Shown: positions 25,118-32,192 of the stretch, piece by piece
How positions within the stretch are numbered: position 1 is the first letter of the stretch
How the letters are laid out: each line of letters opens with the position of its first letter
Source of the DNA: an uncultured Fretibacterium sp.
Lineage (GTDB): Bacteria > Synergistota > Synergistia > Synergistales > Aminobacteriaceae
Direction of reading: 5' to 3'
DNA: 56,671 nt
Assembly: GCF_963548695.1 (NCBI RefSeq)
Contig: NZ_CAUUWA010000009.1
Coordinates: forward strand, 1 to 56,671
Translations under genes and position numbers: made by a program
The notes under the pieces: generated by a model
The model's database searches: none
What the model was told of the DNA's origin: nothing
What the model saw: only the letters and a program-made list of their open reading frames with translations

Positions 25118-26038
25118 GTGAGAAGGATTGACAGGGTAAGATTGGGTATGGTGTTTGTGCTTGCGGCGCTTCTGATGGCGCCTGCGGCGGGATGGGCAAG
25201 GATCTTTTCGTATGCGCGGCCACATTATTTTTACCTGCCCATGCAGCTGCAGTTTGCCGACAGGGACACGGGGAACCCCATCGGCAGGTCGTCCAACATG
25301 CTCATGTATGGGGGGCAGACCAAAGAGTTCGCCGTCGACGCCGTGGACTTCAACCGAAACGGCGTTATCGACATTGACGATTTCAACGTCTGGCCCGTCA
25401 CGGTGACGGTATCTCTGGATATTCTGATCTCCGGCGAGCCCAAGGTCCTCTCCGACGACCTTATCCCTGATGTATCCCTGGACATCTTCCCCGTCCCGCC
25501 CAACCTCCCCACGGACAAGTTGCTTGAGATGGCGCCGCAGCTCCGTGAGAGGTTTGAGGCCGAATTCATGAATGCCCTGAGCAGGCAGGTGGGGTATCTT
25601 TATCAGCACAATACCGCATCATCCGTGCAAAATCTTTTGGACGTGACTACACTCGATGCTTCCAATATACGCATTTATAACTCTCCCGAGAATCCCAGCG
25701 TCGTCCGCCCCTCGCTGCCCCGCCGGGTGCTCCTGTGCCGGGTGACGGCCCGGCAGCAGCTGGGGAACAGTGGTTCAAACTATGATGAACAGCTCGCGCA
25801 GTTCAAATACACTATTTACTGGGGGGCAAGAGCTGCGCTTGATGATGACAAGGAAAGGGAGAAGTTGACGACTCGGGCGGAGACTACCGAGATGAACATT
25901 CTTGTGCGTCCCACCGACCAGGGGGGTAAGGGCGGGGATAACGGCGGCGGAAGCTGCGATGCGCTGTCCCTGGGGGCGGTTGCGCTTCTGGTTCCGGGGC
26001 TGCTCCTCGGCAGGGGAAAGAAGCAGGTTAAGGGTTAA
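25118..26038 (+). CDS. Secreted protein with Synerg-CTERM-like sorting tail and a calcium-loop motif
   Basis: A 306-residue exported protein. It has a signal peptide (about 1-27, VFVLAALLMAPAAGWA) and, near residues 78-90, an EF-hand/dockerin-like loop (DFNRNGVIDIDDF). The C-terminus has the glycine-cysteine tripartite tail: GGGSC, a hydrophobic helix (ALSLGAVALLVPGLLLG), then the basic RGKKQVKG. This is the pattern of the Synerg-CTERM domain, restricted to Synergistota and presumed to be processed by an exosortase-like or rhombosortase-like enzyme (family knowledge). The body is not recognised. GTG start with AAGGAGG eight bases away. A terminator follows. Confidence 0.75.
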   Translation: MRRIDRVRLGMVFVLAALLMAPAAGWARIFSYARPHYFYLPMQLQFADRDTGNPIGRSSNMLMYGGQTKEFAVDAVDFNRNGVIDIDDFNVWPVTVTVSLDILISGEPKVLSDDLIPDVSLDIFPVPPNLPTDKLLEMAPQLRERFEAEFMNALSRQVGYLYQHNTASSVQNLLDVTTLDASNIRIYNSPENPSVVRPSLPRRVLLCRVTARQQLGNSGSNYDEQLAQFKYTIYWGARAALDDDKEREKLTTRAETTEMNILVRPTDQGGKGGDNGGGSCDALSLGAVALLVPGLLLGRGKKQVKG

Positions 26039-26059
26039 CGCAATAAGGGTTAACGTAAT
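26030..26059 (+). repeat. 15-bp tandem duplication at the 3' end of the Synerg-CTERM gene
   Basis: Two adjacent copies of AAGGGTTAACGCAAT / AAGGGTTAACGTAAT differ at one base. The first contains the stop codon. Confidence 0.75.
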
Positions 26060-26071
26060 ACGATATGCAAA

Positions 26072-26105
26072 AAGGCCCGGACGAGCATGCTCTCGTCCGG
26101 GCCTT
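26072..26105. terminator. Terminator after the Synerg-CTERM gene
   Basis: AAGGCCCGGACGAG (26072-26085) pairs perfectly with CTCGTCCGGGCCTT (26092-26105), fourteen pairs, followed by CGTTT on the plus strand and preceded by AAAA. Confidence 0.85.
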
Positions 26106-26156
26106 CGTTTATAAGGGGCATAAGGATGCGAGTGTACGGGCCCGTAAATGTGCGGC

Positions 26157-26200
26157 GGAAGTGCGTTAAAACATGTAGTGGAAGTGCGTTAAAACAGGTA
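26157..26200. repeat. 23-bp tandem duplication spanning a stop codon
   Basis: GGAAGTGCGTTAAAACATGTA (26157-26177) and GGAAGTGCGTTAAAACAGGTA (26180-26200) differ at one base. The second copy contains the stop codon of the minus-strand gene that ends at 26189. Confidence 0.75.
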
Positions 26201-27187
26201 TAGGATCGCCCAGAAAAAGCCCGCCAGGACCAATCCCAGGAACAGAAAGAAGATCAGGTTATCGAAAAAACCGATTCGCTTCCGTCTGTCGGTCGCCGTA
26301 AGCAGTGTCCGCAGGCGCAGGTCCTTGGTCAGGGTCAGCAGGCCGCGCATCTCCTCGTTGATCGTGAGGTAGACGTAGGTCTTCTCCTCCTGCCGATCGA
26401 TGGACTCGATGGGAAACGCCGTGGGCTGCTTCGTGGCCTGCAAAAACTGCTGGACCAGGCCTCCGGCCCCCACGGTGCTTTGAATCTGCACCTCCAGGAC
26501 ATCCCCGGGGACGAGGTCCGCAAGGGGCTTGCCGTGTATGGGGTCGATGAGAGGCAGACATTGGACGAGGATCCCGGAGAACGACCTCGGCCCTTCCTCG
26601 GCGGCCGTTTCCTCGGAGGAATTTCCCTCTTCCTCGGAGGTCTCCAGGAGCCCGGCCTCAATGAGTTCGTCCCTGCTCGGACGCTCGATGTCGCAGGATA
26701 CGTCCAGAAGACAATGGCTCACGCGTTCGTAGCCCTTGCGGATCGCCTCCGAAATCCGGGACAGGATCTGCGCGGCCTCCTGAGGATCCGCCCGATAGAG
26801 CTCTACTCGATCCGCCGTGGGCAGAAGTTCCGGAATCAGAGGGGCCAGTTTGTCCCCCCAGGTCCTGTCGTAGGGCCCGATGTGGGACGAGAGCCTGTTG
26901 AAGGTCCTCCAGTCCTGCGAGGAACTGAGGTCGGCGAGGGAGTCCGCGTGGGTCACCCAGAAGGCCTGAAAGAGAGTCTTGCCCGTCGCTCCCTCGAAAA
27001 TCAGACAAAACGCCCCGCACAGGTCTCCCACCTGTTTCGACGTGATAAAGGTGTATTTCAGAGCGACATACCCCTCGGACGCCTCCTCTGCGGGGGACTC
27101 CGCGCCCGCAGAGGAGGCGGTCACCTCATCGGTCTTGGGGGAAACGGTGTTCGGGCTGGCTTCGTTCGGCGGCAAAACTGAGGACAT
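26189..27187 (-). CDS. Unknown tail-anchored protein
   Basis: A 332-residue protein that I do not recognise. A low-complexity Ser/Glu/Pro N-terminus (1-40) leads to a globular part (about 40-180, including YVALKYTFITSKQVGDLCGAFC). An acidic linker (TSEEEGNSSEETAAEEG) and a small beta-rich domain (about 205-290, LADLVPGDVLEVQIQS; KTYVYLTINEEMRGLL) follow. A basic patch (TDRRKR) precedes a terminal hydrophobic helix, NLIFFLFLGLVLAGFFWAILYLF, that reaches the very end. Topology is therefore cytoplasmic with a C-terminal membrane anchor. AAGGAG lies eight bases before the ATG. A 53-residue zinc ribbon gene is 69 bases upstream on the same strand. Confidence 0.7.
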   Translation of the reverse strand: MSSVLPPNEASPNTVSPKTDEVTASSAGAESPAEEASEGYVALKYTFITSKQVGDLCGAFCLIFEGATGKTLFQAFWVTHADSLADLSSSQDWRTFNRLSSHIGPYDRTWGDKLAPLIPELLPTADRVELYRADPQEAAQILSRISEAIRKGYERVSHCLLDVSCDIERPSRDELIEAGLLETSEEEGNSSEETAAEEGPRSFSGILVQCLPLIDPIHGKPLADLVPGDVLEVQIQSTVGAGGLVQQFLQATKQPTAFPIESIDRQEEKTYVYLTINEEMRGLLTLTKDLRLRTLLTATDRRKRIGFFDNLIFFLFLGLVLAGFFWAILYLF

Positions 27188-27256
27188 GGAATCGGCTCCT
27201 TTTCATCGTTGCCCCTGTCTGCGACACTCCCACGCAGAAGGGGTATTACGGCTCCC

Positions 27257-27418
27257 TTACTTAACGGAGAAGCTTTTTGCGCTCCAGGACTTTCCGCGCT
27301 TCATCTCCCCGGACACCAGCTCGAGGTAGCGACCGAAACAGGAGGGGCATCGCTTTGTCGCGGCGTTTGCGTCCTCCTCAAATTCCTTCTTGCACTGGAT
27401 GCATCGAAACTTTGCCAT
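27257..27418 (-). CDS. 53-residue zinc ribbon protein
   Basis: A short gene reading MAKFRCIQCKKEFEED near its start and RCPSCFGRYLEL in the middle. Two CxxC pairs (residues 6-9 and 24-27) form a rubredoxin-like or FmdB-like zinc ribbon; the tail is basic. GGAGGAG is seven bases before the ATG at 27418, and the stop is TAA at 27259-27257. The strong ribosome site and the spacing of the cysteines make it a real gene. No specific role can be given; such proteins often bind nucleic acid or partner proteins. Confidence 0.75.
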   Translation of the reverse strand: MAKFRCIQCKKEFEEDANAATKRCPSCFGRYLELVSGEMKRGKSWSAKSFSVK

Positions 27419-27525
27419 AAGAGATCTCCTCCCCAATAGTCAGGATTGTGAGACTGCAATGAAATGCTTTCCGCCGGAGGGTCCGACATAGTCCCCCCGC
27501 AGAGGACGACATCCGCTCCTTACCT

Positions 27526-27553
27526 ATCATACCATCTTTCATAATCATACCAT
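27526..27553. repeat. Spaced direct repeat ATCATACCAT
   Basis: Two exact copies of ATCATACCAT (27526-27535 and 27544-27553), centres 18 bases apart, lie in the 243-base spacer upstream of the zinc ribbon gene. On the minus strand each reads ATGGTATGAT and contains a TATGAT that could be a -10. It could be an operator for a protein binding two turns of DNA, or a chance duplication. Confidence 0.4.
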
Positions 27554-27661
27554 AGAAGAAAAAGAGAAAATATCCTTTCGGGTCAACGGCATTCCGATCG
27601 TTTTCGCGGCGATGCTCGGAACTCCAGCCGGGGAAAAGGGAGGACGCCGCCTTGAGGACGA

Positions 27662-28156
27662 TCAGAACGGACCGATGCGGAGAGGGGAGGGCTCGTCCTT
27701 CAGGGCCTCGGACATCTCCTCGAGGGACTTTCCCGTCAGCGGGTGGCTCCAGCCGGGCAGGATCTGAATGAGCGGCGTCAGCACGAAGGCCCTCTCGGGC
27801 AGGTGAAGGTGTGGGACCCTCAGGATGGGACTCTCGTAAACGCGGTCCCCGATCAGCAGGATGTCGATGTCGATCAGGCGCGCGCCCCAGCGGATCGTCT
27901 CCTTTCGCCCCATCCGTCTCTCGATGGCCTTCAGGGAGGCCAGAAGCTCCCCGGGGTCCGACTCCTCGTCGATATCCAGGCACAGGCAGGCGTTGAGAAA
28001 ATGCGGCTGGTCGGTCACGCCCCAGGGTTCCGTCTCGAAGACATCGCTGGCACGAAGGATGGGGCCGATATCCTCCTCGATGGCCCGTTCTGCCCGGCGA
28101 AGGTTTCCGAGGCGGTTCCCGAGGTTTGTTCCGAGCCCGAGGGCTAAGACCGCCAT
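27662..28156 (-). CDS. folK: 2-amino-4-hydroxy-6-hydroxymethyldihydropteridine diphosphokinase
   Basis: A 164-residue HPPK that transfers pyrophosphate from ATP to hydroxymethyldihydropterin in folate synthesis. Motifs are LALGLGTNLGNRLGNL at the N-terminus, VFETEPWGVTDQPHFLNACL (about 40) and RWGARLIDIDILLIGD (about 90), where alanine replaces the usual proline after RWG. ATG at 28156 overlaps the end of folP by 13 bases, so the pair is coupled. Size is normal. No folB is adjacent. Confidence 0.94.
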   Translation of the reverse strand: MAVLALGLGTNLGNRLGNLRRAERAIEEDIGPILRASDVFETEPWGVTDQPHFLNACLCLDIDEESDPGELLASLKAIERRMGRKETIRWGARLIDIDILLIGDRVYESPILRVPHLHLPERAFVLTPLIQILPGWSHPLTGKSLEEMSEALKDEPSPLRIGPF

Positions 28157-29388
28157 GGGGCAACTTCGCGTATTGCCCGGGCCATGAGCATCGCCTGATG
28201 GTTCTGCTCGACGTCGTGGACGCGCAGGATCTGTGCCCGCCCCTCCAGCAGGGCCGATATGGCTGTGGTCCCCTGAAGGCGGCCGGCCGCATCCGCGGCG
28301 CGGGTCACGGCACCCGTGAAACCCTTGCGGGAGTGGCCGATCAGGAGGGGACGGCCGAGGGAACGGAAGCTCTCCAGCTCCTTCAGGATCAGCAGGTTGT
28401 CCTCGCCGCGCTTGCCGAAGCCCAGCCCCGGATCCAGGATGATGCGGTCCCGGCTCATGCCCGCAAGCTCCGCCTTGCGCATCTTCTCCTGAAAATAGAG
28501 CTGGAGCTCGGTCAGCAGGTCGTCATAGGACGGGGAGTCCTGCATGGTCGCCGGGGTCCCCTGGATGTGGGAGAGCACGTAAGGCAGTTCCGTCCGGGCC
28601 GAGCAGGACAGCATGGACCCGTCCAGGTCGAACCCCCCGACGTCGTTGATGATGTCCGCTCCGGCGTCGGCCGCGGCCAGGGCCACGTTGCCCTTGTAGG
28701 TGTCCACGGACAGGACGGCCTCGGGAAAGGCCCGGCGGACCGCCGAGAGCCGGGGCAGCAGGCGCTCGAGCTCCTCGGACTCGGGGGTGGGCGCGGAGCC
28801 GGGACGGGTCGATTCCGCGCCGAGGTCCAGGATGTCGGCGCCGGCGCTCAGCATGGCCTCTGCACGGCGCAGCAGTTCCGTCTCGTCCGCGACGCGGCTG
28901 GGCGCGTGGAAGGAGTCCGGGGTGAGGTTCAGGATGCCCATGATCTTTGTCGTCCGGTCCAGGGTCAGCGTGCGCCCTCCGGGCAGGGGGAGCGTCCATT
29001 CGATGACGGCGTCGTTTTGCAGCACCTCGGCAAGCGCCGTTCTCAGCGACTCCAGACCCCAGCAGTCCATGGATCGGAGTTTTTGCAGGAGGGCGGCGAG
29101 CTGCCCGTCCGTTCCCATCAGGAGGATGTCGCTGAGCTCCTCCCTGCCGTCGATGACGTGGCGTGCGACGACTGCGTCCCCCCCTCGAGCCAGAAGCTCC
29201 TGCTTGACGAACGCCGCCGCGCGGTAGTCCACCCGAGGGGCATAGAGATGGCGGACCCTTCGCTTGGGCTGGAAATAACGAAGAGAGCGCGGATCGGCGC
29301 CGATATGCCGGGCTATCGTCTCCAGATCCTGAGACCTGGCTGCCGAGAGCGGATAGACGACCTGGGCGGGAGCTGCAAGATTATCCAT
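28144..29388 (-). CDS. folP: Dihydropteroate synthase with N-terminal extension
   Basis: A 414-residue DHPS that joins p-aminobenzoate to the pterin pyrophosphate. The TIM-barrel (about 140-410) carries GILNLTPDSFHAPSR, LGAESTRPGSAP, IINDVGGFDLDG, DPGLGFGKRGEDN and LIGHSRKGFTG. About 135 residues come before it (VRHLYAPRVDYRAAAFVKQELLARG), an extension also found in some anaerobic Firmicutes and of unknown purpose. The ATG at 29388 has GGGGAGG with six bases between; an ATG 48 bases earlier is less well supported. The HxxGTP loop (SHIQGTPATMQ) departs a little from the usual MHMKGTP. Confidence 0.93.
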   Translation of the reverse strand: MDNLAAPAQVVYPLSAARSQDLETIARHIGADPRSLRYFQPKRRVRHLYAPRVDYRAAAFVKQELLARGGDAVVARHVIDGREELSDILLMGTDGQLAALLQKLRSMDCWGLESLRTALAEVLQNDAVIEWTLPLPGGRTLTLDRTTKIMGILNLTPDSFHAPSRVADETELLRRAEAMLSAGADILDLGAESTRPGSAPTPESEELERLLPRLSAVRRAFPEAVLSVDTYKGNVALAAADAGADIINDVGGFDLDGSMLSCSARTELPYVLSHIQGTPATMQDSPSYDDLLTELQLYFQEKMRKAELAGMSRDRIILDPGLGFGKRGEDNLLILKELESFRSLGRPLLIGHSRKGFTGAVTRAADAAGRLQGTTAISALLEGRAQILRVHDVEQNHQAMLMARAIREVAPWRS

Positions 29389-29430
29389 GACGATCCTCCC
29401 CGATGGGCGAATGAATGAGGCGAGAACGAA

Positions 29431-29480
29431 TTCCATGCCCCTCTCGTGCCCCGCGACAGGCGGACGAAAAGGGCATGGAA
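29431..29480. repeat. 10-bp inverted repeat in the spacer upstream of folP
   Basis: TTCCATGCCC (29431-29440) and GGGCATGGAA (29471-29480) are perfect inverse complements separated by 30 bases. No T-run follows on either strand, so it may be a weak processing hairpin or an operator between the decarboxylase-family gene and folP. Confidence 0.4.
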
Positions 29481-29498
29481 GTCCCTGCTCGGAATGGT

Positions 29499-29837
29499 CT
29501 ACTTCGATTTCAGCTGGTCGTAGACCTCCAGAACGATCCCGCCGTAGGCCGAGGCGGGCCCGCCGCCCATGAGGATGGCCACCTCTATGGCCTCCGCCAC
29601 CTCCTCACGGGTGACGCCCGCCTCGATGGCCTTCTGTGTGTGCGTCATGATGCAGGGCATGCAGCGGGCGGCCAGCCCGAGCATCAGGGCGATCAACTCC
29701 TTGGTCTTCAGGGACAACGCCCTCTCCTTAGTCACGGAATCCCTGAGGGAAGCGAAGGCCTTCATCGCCTCGGGAGCCGCCTCGGCCAGTTTGCCGCCTC
29801 GGACCTTTACCTCTCGAAAATCGGTCTTGACGTCCAT
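29499..29837 (-). CDS. Carboxymuconolactone decarboxylase / AhpD-like protein
   Basis: A 112-residue helical protein with the redox CxxC motif in GLAARCMPCIMTHTQKAIEAG (residues about 58-78), as in AhpD-like peroxidase partners. VTKERALSLKTKELIALMLG precedes it and the glycine-rich ILMGGGPASAYGG is near the end. It probably forms oligomers and handles peroxide or thiol redox, in keeping with an anaerobe's stress defence; the exact reaction is unknown. The nearest GGAGG is twelve bases before the ATG, and a perfect 12-base palindrome fills most of that gap. Confidence 0.88.
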   Translation of the reverse strand: MDVKTDFREVKVRGGKLAEAAPEAMKAFASLRDSVTKERALSLKTKELIALMLGLAARCMPCIMTHTQKAIEAGVTREEVAEAIEVAILMGGGPASAYGGIVLEVYDQLKSK

Positions 29838-29838
29838 C

Positions 29839-29850
29839 GTTATCGATAAC
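29839..29850. promoter_or_regulatory. Perfect palindrome GTTATCGATAAC at the start of the AhpD-like gene
   Basis: A 12-base self-complementary sequence lies two bases before the ATG and just after GGAGG. A protein bound here, or a hairpin in the mRNA, could block translation initiation. The DtxR-type gene begins about 810 bases away. No second copy was noticed. Confidence 0.35.
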
Positions 29851-29940
29851 CTCCAAATGTGAATGATACGAAGTGACTTAGAAGATAGCCCGACCGTGGT
29901 TCTTTGTCAACGATGGATTCGCGGAGGTGTCGAACGCAAA

Positions 29941-29967
29941 AGGGCGGTCCTGCGGGAGGGCCGCCCT
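29941..29967 (-). terminator. Terminator after the DtxR-type regulator gene
   Basis: AGGGCGGTCC (29941-29950) pairs with the GGGCCGCCCT block ending at 29967, with small internal irregularity. Read on the minus strand it is followed by TTTTGCG. Confidence 0.6.
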
Positions 29968-30004
29968 CCATATCGGATGCCGGTATGAGCGCAGCTGGCG
30001 GATG

Positions 30005-30661
30005 TCAGCTGGCCTGGATCCAGACGGCCGCGGCCTCGTTTAGCGGCAAGACCACGGTGTGTCTCTTCATCTGCACGGTGTATTTGCCGTCCCCGACATG
30101 GAGAAGGGTGACGTTGGTCCCGGACGTTAGCCCGGAGTCCAGGAGCTTCTTGCGCAGCGGCTCGTCGGCCGTGATGCGGATGATCTGGCCCTTGGCTCCC
30201 TCCGGCGAAAGGGTCAGGGGGAGCGGCAGGAGGATCGGCTTTTCGAGGGCGGCGAGGGCCTCGTCCACCCAGGGGGCCCGCTCGGCGCGGGCGCGCCGGA
30301 AATATTCGAGCAGGGCGTAAAGCCGCTCCTCGGTCACGGCGTCGACGTAGTGCTCCATGCAACAGGCCATCTCGGAGGACTTCTCCCGGTCCAGGCCCAG
30401 GAGCTCGTGGAAGAAGGCCCTCAGGCCCTCGTGCCGGCGGAACACGACCAGCCCCTTACGACGTCCGCTGTCCGTCAGGTGCAGCGCCCCGTACCGTTCG
30501 TGATTCAGAAAACCCTGGTCGACGAGTTTCTGGACCGTGGCCGTGACCGTGCCCTTCGTGATCTTCAGACGCTCCGCAAGGTCCGTCACGGTCACGGTGC
30601 GTCCGGTACTCTCCAGAAGAAACAGTTCCTCCAGGTAATCCTCTATGCGAGCCGTAATCAT
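30005..30661 (-). CDS. DtxR/MntR-family metal-dependent regulator with FeoA-like domain
   Basis: A 218-residue repressor. A winged helix occupies about residues 1-62 (EDYLEELFLLESTGRTVTVTDLAE; TKGTVTATVQKLVDQGFL). The dimerisation domain (about 65-140) has the metal ligands in the form CxxEH (CCMEHYVD). The C-terminus (about 145-218) is an SH3-like FeoA domain (LRKKLLDSGLTSGTNVTLL). This three-domain form is typical of iron- or manganese-sensing members; which metal it senses cannot be read from the sequence. GAGGAGG is just upstream of the ATG at 30661. Confidence 0.88.
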   Translation of the reverse strand: MITARIEDYLEELFLLESTGRTVTVTDLAERLKITKGTVTATVQKLVDQGFLNHERYGALHLTDSGRRKGLVVFRRHEGLRAFFHELLGLDREKSSEMACCMEHYVDAVTEERLYALLEYFRRARAERAPWVDEALAALEKPILLPLPLTLSPEGAKGQIIRITADEPLRKKLLDSGLTSGTNVTLLHVGDGKYTVQMKRHTVVLPLNEAAAVWIQAS

Positions 30662-30743
30662 GGCGTCCTCCTCGGTATTTTGAATGTTTGATGCGGAAGT
30701 CTTCGCGGCATCGTGAACCCTTGTTTGCAGACGATATAATGTT

Positions 30744-30772
30744 ATCCTAGGGCCGGTCGAGGTGTTTGTCAA
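30744..30772 (-). promoter_or_regulatory. Near-consensus promoter of the DtxR-type gene
   Basis: On the minus strand TTGACA (30772-30767) and TAGGAT (30749-30744) are exactly 17 bases apart. The CCTAGGATAACATTATAT segment over the -10 contains half-site-like steps (TAGGaTAAC) reminiscent of DtxR-type boxes, so autoregulation is possible. Confidence 0.6.
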
Positions 30773-30867
30773 GGAACGGGGGGATGAATAAAAAGTGTAA
30801 TTATACGCAATTTTTATGTTTTTAGCCCGAAGCCCGTCGTGAGGCGCCGCCGACGGGAGGGATGAGG

Positions 30868-31737
30868 ATGGGGGGAATGAAGATGAGCGGGAGAGAGGAC
30901 GGAAAGGGTAGTGGAAGGCGGCTTTTTTCTGTGGGGTCGTTGCTGACGGCCCTGCTGTCCCTGGCCGTTTCCTGCGGCGCGGGCGCTGCGGCGCCGGTTC
31001 GGGACGTCGCCTCCCGCTTCGCGGAGGAGCGCCCCGTGGCGTGGGGGATGGACCTTCCCGGGATCCTGCGCCGGGCCTCCGTGGAGGTCCGGGTCGTGGC
31101 CCTGACGTTCGACGCCTGCGGCGGGGCGGGGCGGGGCCGTAACGATTACGACCGGAGGCTGATCGCCTTTTTGGAGTCGGAGAGGATCCCCGCGACGCTC
31201 TTCCTCAACCTGCGGTGGATTCGCGCTCATCCGGGGACGGCCAGGGCCCTCGCGGGCAACCCGCTCTTCGAGATCGGCAACCACGGAGCGAAGCACCGTC
31301 CCCTGTCGGTCTCGGGCCGCCGGGCCTACGGAATCCGGGGGACGGCGAGCGCTGCGGAGGCCGTGGAGGAGGTGGAGGCCAACGTCGGCCCCATCATGGC
31401 CATGACGGGCCGTCGGCCGCTTTTCTTTAGATCGGGAACCGCGCACTACGACGACGTGGCCCTGCGCATTCTGGAGGCGCTGGGCTGTCGGGCCGCGGGG
31501 TTCAGCGTGAACGGGGACGAGGGCGGGACGCTGTCCGCGGGGGCAGTGAGGCGCAGGCTGCTCTCCGTCCGGCCGGGGGACATCGTCCTGTGCCACATGA
31601 ACCGCCCCGCATCCGGGACGGCCGAGGGAATACGGCAGGCCGTCCCGGAACTGCTGCGCCGCGGCTTCCGGTTCGTCACCCTGGAGGAGCTGCTGTCGCT
31701 GGAGCGCGGTCGATCGCCCGGATCGCCGAACCGTTAA
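30868..31737 (+). CDS. Exported polysaccharide deacetylase family protein
   Basis: About 289 residues with an N-terminal export signal (SVGSLLTALLSLAVSCGAGAAA) and a NodB-type barrel. Motif 1 is ALTFDACGG (a DA instead of DD variant). The metal histidines are in GNHGAKH, motif 3 is FFRSGTAHYDD, and the last motif is DIVLCHMNRP. Such enzymes remove acetyl groups from peptidoglycan or other cell-surface glycans; the substrate here is open. Several ATGs cluster at the start. ATG 30868 is chosen because GGAGG is seven bases away, whereas the ATG at 30862 abuts it. The 3' end overlaps the convergent VOC gene by four bases. Confidence 0.85.
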   Translation: MGGMKMSGREDGKGSGRRLFSVGSLLTALLSLAVSCGAGAAAPVRDVASRFAEERPVAWGMDLPGILRRASVEVRVVALTFDACGGAGRGRNDYDRRLIAFLESERIPATLFLNLRWIRAHPGTARALAGNPLFEIGNHGAKHRPLSVSGRRAYGIRGTASAAEAVEEVEANVGPIMAMTGRRPLFFRSGTAHYDDVALRILEALGCRAAGFSVNGDEGGTLSAGAVRRRLLSVRPGDIVLCHMNRPASGTAEGIRQAVPELLRRGFRFVTLEELLSLERGRSPGSPNR

Positions 31738-32165
31738 AATTTCAGCAAACCGTTCTCGTCGAATTGAAAATTCGGCCCCCATGCCACTTCCCAACAATAG
31801 CCGTCGGGGTCGGAAAAATATGCGTGATAACCGCCCCAGAAGACATCCTGCGGTTCCTTCACGACGGTTCCTCCCGCATTTTCGACCAACTCGATGGTTT
31901 TATCGACGTCCTTCTTCTCCGCTACGTTGTATGCCAGGGTAACGCCGCAAAATCCGTTTCCCGTTGGGGGCGGGCTATCCCCGCCGATGTCCTTTGTCAA
32001 AAGCTCCAGGGGATACAATTCAAATTTCGTCCCCGGCGTATCGAAAAAGCATACGGGCGGATTGTCCTCTTTGCAGTCCGTTTTGAACCCCAGGCCGTCC
32101 CGGTAAAATTTCATCGATCTCTCCATGTTCCTGACGCCCAGGCAGATGCAGGTGATCTTGTTCAT
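31734..32165 (-). CDS. VOC (glyoxalase/bleomycin resistance fold) protein
   Basis: A 143-residue protein with two beta-alpha-beta-beta-beta units. LGVRNMERSMKFYRDGLGF begins the first and VAEKKDVDKTIELVENAGGTVVKEPQDV the second; YFSDPDGYCWEVAWGP is the characteristic end. The glutamate in CWEVAW is a likely metal ligand. The superfamily covers glyoxalases, dioxygenases and drug-binding proteins, so no reaction is assigned. Codon usage is less GC-rich than its neighbours, which may indicate acquisition. The S9 peptidase gene ends 27 bases upstream on the same strand. Confidence 0.85.
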   Translation of the reverse strand: MNKITCICLGVRNMERSMKFYRDGLGFKTDCKEDNPPVCFFDTPGTKFELYPLELLTKDIGGDSPPPTGNGFCGVTLAYNVAEKKDVDKTIELVENAGGTVVKEPQDVFWGGYHAYFSDPDGYCWEVAWGPNFQFDENGLLKF

Positions 32166-32192
32166 CTTGTTTCAGCCTCCGGATATTCTCCC

